From contig NC_135555.1 of assembly GCF_964340395.1 (NCBI RefSeq), forward strand, positions 22,005,225 through 22,069,224: a DNA stretch of 64,000 nucleotides, in the 5' to 3' direction. Position 1 is the first letter of the stretch; every line of letters begins with the position of its first letter. This DNA is from Glandiceps talaboti (Eukaryota > Hemichordata > Enteropneusta > Spengelidae). The notes beneath the pieces are model-generated. The model searched no databases. It was given only the letters and a program-made list of their open reading frames with translations, and was not told where the DNA came from. Positions 36,101 through 45,699 of the stretch are shown here, piece by piece. Position numbers and translations under genes: made by a program.

Positions 36101-38032
36101 CTTGTTGTTTAATAAGTCATCCCTTAACCTTGACCCTAGTACTATAATCATGAACTAGTGGCATGTGTTAGTCTGTAAGGCAGTGAGGTAACTTGTTTAA
36201 TAAATCATCCCTTAACCTTGAACCTAGTACTATAATCATGAACATGGTAGCATGTGATAGTCTGTAAGGCAGTAAGGCAACTTGTTTAATAAATCATCCC
36301 TTAACCTTGAACCTAGTACTATAATCATGAACTAGTGGCATGTGGTAGTCTGTAAGGCAGTGAGGTAACTTTTTGTTTAATAAGTCATCCCTTAACATTG
36401 AACCTAGTACTATAATCATGAACTAGTGGCATGTGATAGCCTGTAAAGTGGTGAGGTAACTTGTTTCATAAGTCATCCCTTAACCTTGAACCTAGTACTA
36501 TAATCATGAACTAGTGGCATGTGGTAGTCTGTAAGGCAGTGAGGTAACTTGTTATTTAATAAGTCATCCCTTACCCTTGAACCTAGTACTATAATCATGA
36601 ACATGGTGGCATGTGATAGTCTGTAAGGCAGTGAGGTAACTTGTATATTAATAAGTCATCCCTTAACCTTGAACCTAGTACTATAATCATGAACATGGTG
36701 GCATGTGATAGTCTGTAACGCAGTGAGGTAACTTGTTGTTTAATAAGTCATCCCTTAACCTTGAACCTAGTACTATAATCATGAACTAGTGGCATGTGAT
36801 AGTCTGTAAGGTAGTGAGGTAACACTGTTGTTTAATAAGTCAACCCTTAACCTTGAACGTCGTACTATAATCATGAACATGGTGGCATGTGATAGTCTGT
36901 AAGGCAGTGAGGTAACTTGTTTAATAAATCATCCCTTAACCTTGAACCTAGTACTATAATCATGAACATGGTAGCATGTGATAGTCTGTAAGGCAGTAAG
37001 GCAACTTGTTTAATAAATCATCCCTTAACCTTGAACCTAGTACTATAATCATGAACTAGTGGCATGTGGTAGTCTGTAAGGCAGTGAGGTAACTTTTTGT
37101 TTAATAAGTCATCCCTTAATATTGAACCTAGTACTATAATCATGAACTAGTGGCATGTGATAGCCTGTAAAGTGGTGAGGTAACTTGTTTCATAAGTCAT
37201 CCCTTAACCTTGAACCTAGTACTATAATCATTAACTAGTGGCATGTGGTAGTCTGTAAGGCAGTGAGGTAACTTGTTATTTAATAAGTCATCCCTTACCC
37301 TTGAACCTAGTACTATAATCATGAACATGGTGGCATGTGATAGTCTGTAAGGCAGTGAGGTAACTTGTATAATAATAAGTCATCCCTTAACCTTGAACCT
37401 AGTACTATAATCATGAACATGGTGGCATGTGATAGTCTGTAAGACAGTGAGGTAACTTGTTGTTTAATAAGTCATCCCTTAATCTTGAACCTAGTACTAT
37501 AATCATGAACATGGTGGCATGTGATAGTCTGTAAGTCAGTGAGGTAACTTGTTGTTTAATAAGTCATCCCTTAACCTTGAACCTAGTACTATAATCATGA
37601 ACTAGTGGCATGTGATAGTCTGTAAGGCAGTGAGGTAACTTGTTTAATAAGTCATCCCCTAACCTTGAACCTAGTACTATAATCATGAACATGGTGGCAT
37701 TTGATAGTCTGTAAGGCAGTGAGGTAACTTGTTGTTTAATAAATCATCCCTTAACCTTGAACCTAGTACTATATAATCATGAACATGGTGGCATGTGATA
37801 GTCTGTAAGACAGTGAGGTAACTTGTTGTTTAATAAGTCATCCCTTAATCTTGAACCTAGTACTATAATCATGAACATGGTGGCATGTGATAGTCTGTAA
37901 GGCAGTGAGGTAACTTGTTGTTTAATACGTCATCCCTTAACCTTGAACCTAGTACTATAATCATGAACTAGTGGCATGTGATAGTCTGTAAGGCAGTGAG
38001 GTAACTTGTTGTTTAATATGTCATCCCTTAAC
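33144..38032 (+). repeat. ~90-bp satellite, array 2 (about 54 copies)
   Basis: Same unit and same left flank (AGGTATAATCCGATTTGCCTAAA) and right flank (GGGGTGTTTATTT) as array 1. Multi-unit blocks recur, for example the order CCTGTAAAGTGG, GTTTCATAAG, GTTATTTAATAAG, TTACCCTTGAA, TGTATATTAATAAG is repeated several times (near 34310, 35200 and 36400). Confidence 0.97.
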
Positions 38033-38452
38033 CTTGGGGTGTTTATTTGGAATAACACCAAAGTAAAGTGTAGAATCACAGTATTGACTCGTAGTACTAA
38101 AATAATATGACAACGAAGCAGAGATTAAGAGCAATATATAGACAAACAAACTGATATTTTCAGTGTTTAAAGTTTGTGTCTAATGACGTTTTACTCGGAC
38201 CAGCCTGCTACCGCCACACGAACATAATTTCACAACTGTATGTGTTTGTTATTTCCGCCCTCAGTGGCTGGATATGGGTTTTGATGTAAGGCATGATGGG
38301 GCGCCAGTCAGCCATCTTGTCTGTTATGTAAATGTCTGGTTAAACTGTCGACAGTAGTTGGTGCCTTTTTAGCTACGTTTTATCTAAAACTAAAGTCGTC
38401 GCCTCGCTCCGATCCGGAGCAATACTATAACCGCGTACTGATCAGCGAGTGC
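38033..38452 (+). repeat. Closing block plus promoter-like segment, copy 1
   Basis: Starts GGGGTGTTTATTTGG and contains the 3' splice-site-like CTGATATTTTCAG. From 38257 it is less AT-rich, with GCCAGTCAGCCATCTTGTCTG (a YY1-type GCCATCTTG) and a hairpin GCTCCG-ATC-CGGAGC. It ends TACTGATCAGCGAGTGCC. Repeated at 38491-38740 and 38955-39168. Confidence 0.6.
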
Positions 38453-38490
38453 CTTAGCCTTCAGCCTAGTACTATAATCATAAATTAGTG

Positions 38491-38740
38491 GCAGGTGTTT
38501 ATTTCAAATAACACCAATAAAAGTTTGATAGAAGTAAAGTCTAGAATCACAGTATTGACTCATAGTACTAAAGTAATAAGACAACAAGGCAGAGATTAAG
38601 AGAAATATATAGACAAACAAATTGATATTTTCAGTGTTTAATGTTTGTGGCTAATGACTTTTTAGTCGGACCGTCCTGCTACCTTCACACAAACATAATT
38701 TCACAACTGTATGTTTTTTCTTATTATTCAGGCAGTTTGA
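38491..38740 (+). repeat. Closing block, copy 2 (diverged)
   Basis: Diverged homologue of 38034-38240, again with TTGATATTTTCAGTGTTTAA. The homology breaks at about 38735 and resumes at 38955, so about 220 bp of unrelated sequence is inserted. Confidence 0.65.
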
Positions 38741-38954
38741 CATGATTGTTTATAAGCTTAATAAAAAAATTGGAACATATCCTGAGAAATGTTCACAAAT
38801 ACACCTAAGATTTGTTGAAAAATGGAAGATATACACCGGTAGTATAGTGGGGTCACGCTCTGTCGTTCTCAAGTAACTGTTTTTCTGTTTTAACATGTGG
38901 ACATTGCCAGAGAAAAGAAGGGGTAATGAGATCTAGATAACCATATAATTGGAA

Positions 38955-39168
38955 TACCGCCCTCATCAGTGGCTGGATATGGGTTTTGACGTATTGCTCT
39001 AGCAAGGCATTCTGGGGCGCCAGTCAGCCATCTTGTCTGTTATGTTAGGTTAGACTAGACCGTGGACACTCGTTCATGACTTTTTTGCTACGTTTTATCT
39101 AAAACTAAAGTCGTCGCCTCGCTCCGATCCGGAGCAATACTATAACCGCGTACTGATCAGCGAGTGCC
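38955..39168 (+). repeat. Promoter-like segment, copy 2
   Basis: Repeats 38257-38452, including GCCATCTTG and the hairpin CTCGCTCCGATCCGGAGCAA through GATCAGCGAGTGCC, which is unchanged over its last 68 bases while the middle has diverged. The stronger conservation of the hairpin half suggests either recent conversion or constraint. Confidence 0.6.
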
Positions 39169-40100
39169 AGAGGCACGAGCGACTGTGATCGCTTGCTGTA
39201 TCTCCCTTTCTATTACTTATTCATGATGTGACATCATGGCTATCGTGTGATTTGCATACAGATCACTCAACATTCAACGCGCGCATATACACGTACACCG
39301 TAGCGCAAATTTGACCCTGTAAATGTATTTTGATGGTCATATCAAGTAATTTACCTTTCCAATCTTTCTTTGTGAAAGCCTGAAACCGTGTGGGTTTTTT
39401 TTGACAATTGTAAATGACGTCGTTGGACAACCTCGATGCCCAACATGGCAATTTCATTGATAATGTCATGCTCATATGCTCACTTAGTCAATGTTGCCGT
39501 GTACATGTAGGTCGCTGCGAGTCGATGGGGCTTAATTGGCTCCAACTCATGGACTATTATCATGCATATATTTTTTCTTTTCTGAAAGTCTTTCACGTAT
39601 GAATATCTGTTAATATCCAAATTTCTCCAGTGCGTCTTGATATGTTAACTCGCTTGGTGACTCGGGCGACACCATGTTCAGTTCAGTCCGATTACATTCC
39701 TCCACTACCTGGAGAACCACATTAAAAATGTGGTAAAAAAATAAATAGATAAATAAAATAAAGGTAAAAAGTTTACAGTTTAAGTGTTGGTGTACAGGGC
39801 AAGGTTATGTGGTAGTCTATTGCTTCATTGGGATTGAGAGTTGCATGCAGCGTTTGTGGTGAATTGCAAAGCACATTCCTCTTGAAATGGTTTCAATTTG
39901 GTTGATAATGATTTTTCTTTTTGGTGAACTTGTTATTCTTGAAATGGTAGTAACGTCAAAGATGCGTTGAAGGAGAAGAGTTTTATTTTGATACAGTTCA
40001 TCTCAATATTCTATGTCAAAATTATTTACAATTATTAGTTCCATTTTTTCACTAGTGAAGCACGTATGTAGTTTCTGTTGCTGGGCAACTACCGGGTATA
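39169..40100. other. No recognised feature
   Basis: Unique AT-rich sequence with short ORFs only. Nothing supports a gene. Confidence 0.4.
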
Positions 40101-40102
40101 CG

Positions 40103-40345
40103 GTACTATGGTATAGTATAGTATAAGTACATAGTATAGTCTAGTATATAGTATAGCATAGTATAGTATAGTATATTGTATAGTATAGTATATGGTATAG
40201 TATAGCACAGTATATAGTGTATGGCATAGTATAGTGTGGTATAGTATAGTATATTGTATAGTATAGTATATGGCATAGTATAGTGTATAGTATAGCGTAG
40301 TGTATAGTATAGCATAGTATATAGCATAGTATATTGTATATCATA
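40103..40345. repeat. Degenerate (TATAG)n repeat, part 1
   Basis: Irregular TATAG/TATAGCA/TATTG units. The Tyr/Ile/Leu-rich reverse ORFs are artefacts. A second stretch (40888-40985) continues the same repeat on the far side of the foldback element. Confidence 0.9.
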
Positions 40346-40745
40346 TTATAGCATTACCAATTCCAGTGAATTTTGTGACCGCTGTACATTATTACTGATA
40401 ATGTACTCCGTTATTGGGCATCGCGGCCCCGGAACGAGCATAACAATACAAGCTTATGTCCGTAAGGCAATAAAGGTATGGGTATTTAAGAACAGGGAAA
40501 TTATGGGGTAAACACCGTAAGAATTTTTTAAAAAAGATTCAAATTAAAATGAAACAAATTTGTGTTCACAGCAGTTCATTGAAGTGTATATGTGTGTGTG
40601 TACGTGTACGTACGTGCGTCGCTATGATTAGTATTCAGCTTCCGGGCCGAACATGGCAGACGATGTTCAGCGCTGTGTATATTATCCGTTGTTTTGCGTT
40701 TCTCGGTCTACAAATTCACTGGAATTGGCAAAACTATAAAATAAT

Positions 40746-40887
40746 AACAATAATGTACGCCCTCCCAGTCCATAATGGACTCAAGCAAACTTTGCACTCC
40801 ATAATGGGCTCGGCTGTCGCCTCGCCCATTATGTCGTTCAAAGTTTGCTTTCGTCCATTATGGGCTGGGAGGGCGTACATTATTGTT
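40746..40887. mobile_element. Foldback element: 64-nt inverted arms, 14-nt loop
   Basis: The left arm 40746-40809 (starts AACAATAATGTACGCCCTCC) and right arm 40824-40887 (ends GGAGGGCGTACATTATTGTT) are near-perfect reverse complements with few mismatches. The loop is TCGGCTGTCGCCTC. It sits inside the TATAG repeat, so that repeat was probably the target. It could be a MITE, and a transcript would fold into a long hairpin. Confidence 0.85.
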
Positions 40888-40985
40888 TAAGTATAGTATA
40901 GTGTAGTTTATAGTATATAGTATAGTATAGTATATAGTATAGCACAGTATATAGTGTGTGGCATAGTATAGTATATGGTATATTA
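40888..40985. repeat. Degenerate (TATAG)n repeat, part 2
   Basis: Continuation of the TATAG-type repeat between the foldback element and the terminal-inverted-repeat element. Confidence 0.85.
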
Positions 40986-41871
40986 TATTATGCCAGTATA
41001 TTGATGGCGCAAATCGAGAGATCTGATTGGTCTAGACATCGAACTAGCACGTCTAAAACGAGCGATAATGCACGGTTGGCACGCGGCCAAATTTTGTTCG
41101 TCTAGCTACGTGCGTTGAGTTGTAGTCCGCGTGATACTGATAGTGAACTCTGCGAATTGTCAGGATTGAGGAGGATTTTCTCTCAATGAGACAATATTTT
41201 ATCAGAAATTATGAAGGAAATTTCGAAAGCAATCAAGTCATCGCGTATGTGTACAAATCATCGCCTACTACATGTACTAAGGTCAAGGCATGCACGAGAT
41301 CGGTCCCAGCCGGCCTCGGCGCGGCTGGAGTAGAAACATTGGTGAGCTGTCCTGTCCTGTCCTGTCATAAAATGAAGCAAGTGTAAGAGCTTACACTGGC
41401 TGACTTACCATTAATCTAAATAGAAATTTGTCTGGGATCCTGTCCTAGAGTATCAGTCATCAATCCGAGAGGGAAATCCTCAAACCCGAAAATCTACTGA
41501 CGTAACTTCCAGTAATATAAATACATTGTAAATATCAACCTGTCGCCATGTCTCACTTCACCGAGTCGCGAATTCGGCCGGGAACGATCGAAGCACGCTG
41601 TATTCAATAAACCACTTCAAGTTTATACCTTGAGTCAAACAGGTTGTTTATTCATCACTGTGCACTTTTAATGAGCCGATCAATGTACAGATTATCCCTA
41701 TAAACGACTAGCAGATAAAATAAATCCAGTCGCTGCACGACGTTCACGTCATGGTTGAGGCCAAGATCAGCTGTCTTGAAAGCGGCGTTATTGTTTTGCA
41801 AATTAGTCACAGAGGCGCATATGAAACTAGAATCTTGTTTCCGATATTTTCAATATACTAGTATAATATAA
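40982..41871. mobile_element. ~890-bp element with 20-bp terminal inverted repeats
   Basis: The left end TATATTATGCCAGTATATTG (40982-41001) matches the reverse complement of the right end CAATATACTAGTATAATATA at 18 of 20 positions. A fragment of the left end (about 90 bp) recurs in inverse orientation at 56455-56547. No transposase frame was seen, so it is a probable non-autonomous DNA transposon. Confidence 0.65.
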
Positions 41872-41974
41872 TAGCGATAAACCACCCCCTGGGGAAGGTA
41901 TACAACTCGGTTTTGACCAGTGAACTCAATATATGCACTCGCTATCGCTCGTGCATATATTTCGTTCCTACATT

Positions 41975-44900
41975 GCTACAAAAGTAAGTATGAATTTCAT
42001 TTCATTCAATAAAAAAAGTTATGCTGTATTAATACTGTTTTTTTTTTCATTCACTTCAGGATGGCGCCACGGAAGCTGGTCCGAAGACCGGAAAAACAGA
42101 TGAATGGAAAGCTGATGTGAAGACCCAAGACAGATGACTGGATAAGAAGACCGAACACGTGATTGATGCCAGATGCTACAAAAGTAAGTATGAATTTCAT
42201 TTCATTCAATAAAAAAAGTTACGCTGTATTAATACTGTTTTACTTTTTAATTCACTTCAGGATGGCGCCACGGAAGCTGGTCCGAAGACCGGAAAAACAG
42301 ATGAATGGATAGCTTATGTGAAGACCCAAGACAGATGACTGGATAAGAAGACCGAACACTTGATTGATGCCAGATGCTACAAAAGTAAGTATGAATTTCA
42401 TTTCATTCAATAAATAAAGTTATGCTGTATTAATACTGTTTTACTTTTTAATTCACTTCAGGATGGCGCCACGGAAGCTGGTCCGAAGACCGGAAAAACA
42501 GATGAATGGATAGCTGATGTGAAGACCCAAGACAGATGACTGGATAAGAAGACCGAACACTTGATTGATGCCAGATACTACAAAAGTAAGTATGAATTTC
42601 ATTTCATTCAATAAATCAAGTTATGCTGTATTAATACTGTTTTACTTTTTAATTCACTTCAGGATGGCGCCACGGAAGCTGGTCCGAAGACCGGAAAAAC
42701 AGATGAATGGAAAGCTGATGTGAAGACCCAAGACAGATGACTGGATAAGAAGACCGAACACTTGATTGATGCCAGATGCTACAAAAGTAAGTATGAATTT
42801 CATTTTATTCAATTAGTAAAGTTATGCTGTATTAATACTGTTTTATTTTTTAATTCACTTCAGGATGGCGCCACGGAAGCTGGTCCGAAGACCGGAAAAA
42901 CAGATGAATGGAAAGCTGATGTGAAGACCCAAGACAGATGACTGGATAAGAAGACCGAACACTTGATTGATGCCAGATGCTACAAAAGTAAGTATGAATT
43001 TCATTTCATTCAATAAAAAAAGTTACGCTGTATTAATACTGTTTTATTTTTTAATTCACTTCAGGATGGCGCCACGGAAGCTGGTCCGAAGACCGGAAAA
43101 ACAGATGAATGGAAAGCTGATGTGAAGACCCAAGACAGATGACTGGATAAGAAGACTGAACACTTGATTGATGCCAGATGCTACAAAAGTAAGTATGAAT
43201 TTCATTTCATTCAATAAAAAAAGTTATGCTGTATTAATACTGTTTTATTTTTTAATTCACTTCAGGATGGCGCCACGGAAGCTGGTCCGAAGACCGGAAA
43301 AACAGATGAATGGATAGCTTATGTGAAGACCCAAGACAGATGACTGGATAAGAAGACCGAACACTTGATTGATGCCAGATGCTACAAAAGTAAGTATGAA
43401 TTTCATTTCATTCAATAAATAAAGTTATGCTGTATTAATACTGTTTTATGTTTTAATTCACTTTAGGATGGTGCCACGGAAGCTGGTCCGAAGACTGGAA
43501 AAACAGATGAATGGAAAGCTGATGTGAAGACCCAAGACAGATGACTGGATAAGAAGACCGAACACTTGATTGATGCCAGATGCTACAAAAGTAAGTATGA
43601 ATTTCATTTCATTCAATTAGTAAAGTTATGCTGTATTAATACTGTTTTATTTTTTAATTCACTTCAGGATGGCGCCACGGAAGCTGGTCCGAAGACCGGA
43701 AAAACAGATGAATGGATAGCTGATGTGAAGGCCCAAGACAGATGACTGGATAAGAAGACCGAACACTTGATTGATGCCAGATGCTACAAAAGTAAGTATG
43801 AATTTCATTTCATTCAATAAATAAAGTTATGCTGTATTAATACTGTTTTATTTTTTAATTCACTTCAGGATGGCGCCACGGAAGCTGGTCCGAAGACCGG
43901 AAAAACAGATGAATGGAAAGCTGATGTGAAGACCCAAGACAGATGACTGGATAAGAAGACCGAACACTTGATTGATGCCAGATGCTACAAAAGTAAGTAT
44001 GAATTTCATTCAATAAATAAATAAAGTTATGCTGTATTAATACTGTTTTATTTTTTAATTCACTTCAGGATGGCGCCACGGAAGCTGGTCCGAAGACCGG
44101 AAAAACAGATGAATGGAAAGCTGATGTGAAGACCCAAGACAGATGACTGGATAAGAAGACCGAACACTTGATTGATGCCAGACGCTACAAAAGTAAGTAT
44201 GAATTTCATTTCATTCAATTAGTAAAGTTATGCTGTATTAATACTGTTTTATTTTTTAATTCACTTCAGGATGGCGCCACGGAAGCTGGCCCGAAGACCG
44301 GAAAAACAGATGAATGGAAAGCTGATGTGAAGACCCAAGACAGATGACTGGATAAGAAGACCGAACACTTGATTGATGCCAGATGCTACAAAAGTAAGTA
44401 TGAATTTCATTTCATTCAATAAATAAAGTTATGCTGTATTAATACTGTTTTATTTTTTAATTCACTTTAGGATGGCGCCACGGAAGCTGGTCCGAAGACC
44501 GGAAAAACAGATGAATGGAAAGCTGATGTGAAGACCCAAGACAGATGACTGGATAAGAAGACCGAACACTTGATTGATGCCAGACGCTACAAAAGTAAGT
44601 ATGAATTTCATTTCATTCAATTAGTAAAGGTATGCTGTATTAATACTGTTTTATTTTTTAATTCACTTCAGGATGGTGCCACGGAAGCTGGTCCGAAGAC
44701 CGGAAAAACAGATGAATGGATAGCTGATGTGAAGACCCAAGACAGATGACTGGATAAGAAGACCGAACACTTGATTGATGCCAGATGTTACAAAAGTAAG
44801 TATGAACTTCATTTCATTCAATAAATAAAGTTATGCTATATTTTAATACTGTTTTATTTTTTAATTCACTTCAGGATGGCACCACGGAAGCTGGTCCGAA

Positions 44901-45240
44901 GACCGGAAAAACAGATGAATGGATAGCTGATGTGAAGACCCAAGACAGATGACTGGATAAGAAGACCGAACACTTGATTGATGCCAGATGCTACAAAAGT
45001 AAGTATGAATTTCATTTCATTCAATAAATAAAGTTATGCTGTATTAATACTGTTTTATTTTTTAATTCACTTCAGGATGGCGCCACGGAAGCTGGTCCGA
45101 AGACCGGAAAAACAGATGAATGGATAGCTTATGTGAAGACCCAAGACAGATGACTGGATAAGAAGACCGAACACTTGATTGATGCCAGATGCTACAAAAG
45201 TAAGTATGAATTTCATTTCATTCAATAAATAAAGTTGTTC
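41975..45240 (+). repeat. 201-bp tandem array of exon/intron-like units (16 copies)
   Basis: Unit starts are at 42060, 42261, 42462, 42663, 42864, 43065, 43266, 43467, 43668, 43869, 44069, 44270, 44471, 44672, 44875 and 45076. The period is 201, with one of 200 and one of 203. Each unit has a 124-bp segment from GATGGCGCCACGG to GCTACAAAA, then GTAAGTATG and a 77-bp AT-rich stretch ending in a pyrimidine-rich tract and CACTTCAG or CACTTTAG. This is the layout of exon plus short intron. All three forward frames of the 124-bp part contain stops (TGA), so it is not an ordinary coding exon. An extra donor precedes the first unit (41984) and closes the last (45200). Confidence 0.93.
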
Positions 45241-45269
45241 TGTATTAAAAATGCTATAATCCTTTTTGC

Positions 45270-45430
45270 CGCCACCGCCGTCAACTACCTCGCGTCGCGT
45301 CGCGTCGCAAATTTCACCATCTCCGTCAGCATCCGCGCCGTCAACTACCTCACATCGCGTCGCGTCTCAAATTTCGCTGTCTCCATTTTCACCGCGCGCG
45401 TGTCTCCGCCAGCGTCCGCGCCCAAACATA
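45270..45430 (+). repeat. GC-rich imperfect tandem duplication with TCGCG runs
   Basis: A CGTCAACTACCTC...CGCAAATTTC unit of about 60 bp occurs twice, with GTCGCGTCGCGTCGC inside. It is a sharp island of CG dinucleotides in AT-rich DNA directly after the 201-bp array. Confidence 0.6.
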
Positions 45431-45454
45431 CAAACTATATGTTTGTATGTTTGA
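45426..45454. other. Inverted repeat
   Basis: AAACATACAAAC and GTTTGTATGTTT form 12-bp arms around a 5-base loop. A comparable 12-bp hairpin (GTTAGAATAATG / CATTATTCTAAC) lies at 45641-45672. Confidence 0.8.
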
Positions 45455-45699
45455 GGTTATAGGGGCCCATGCCCTTATAACTTAACACTATTTGCTGTCA
45501 AGCATAGTGTGTGTGGAGTTGCCACACCCCCTCCCCCACCCCACCCCTCCCCTGGTATATGGCATCTCAAAGAGGCTACATTGAGTTGCTTGGCAGCAAT
45601 GACACCCCTAGCTTTGACTAGATAATATAGAAATTAGACTGTTAGAATAATGTTAGTATACATTATTCTAACATCGAATTTCTAGGGGACCTTATGCCA

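Larger units (their letters stand above)
31405..38163 (+). repeat. Tandem segmental duplication, unit 2
   Basis: Same order as unit 1 but 6.76 kb. The satellite is shorter (about 54 copies), the 19-bp array is longer (552 bp), and an extra segment of about 310 bp (31785-32105) sits between leader and link. It ends ACAAACTGATATTTTCAG and then continues into TGTTTAAAGTTTG. Confidence 0.88.

Noticed and set aside
40106-40344. Tyr/Ile/Leu-rich reverse ORFs
   Set aside because: Low-complexity translation of the TATAG repeat.
40549-40890. 113-residue forward ORF
   Set aside because: Its 3' half is the foldback element, and no similarity or splice structure supports it.
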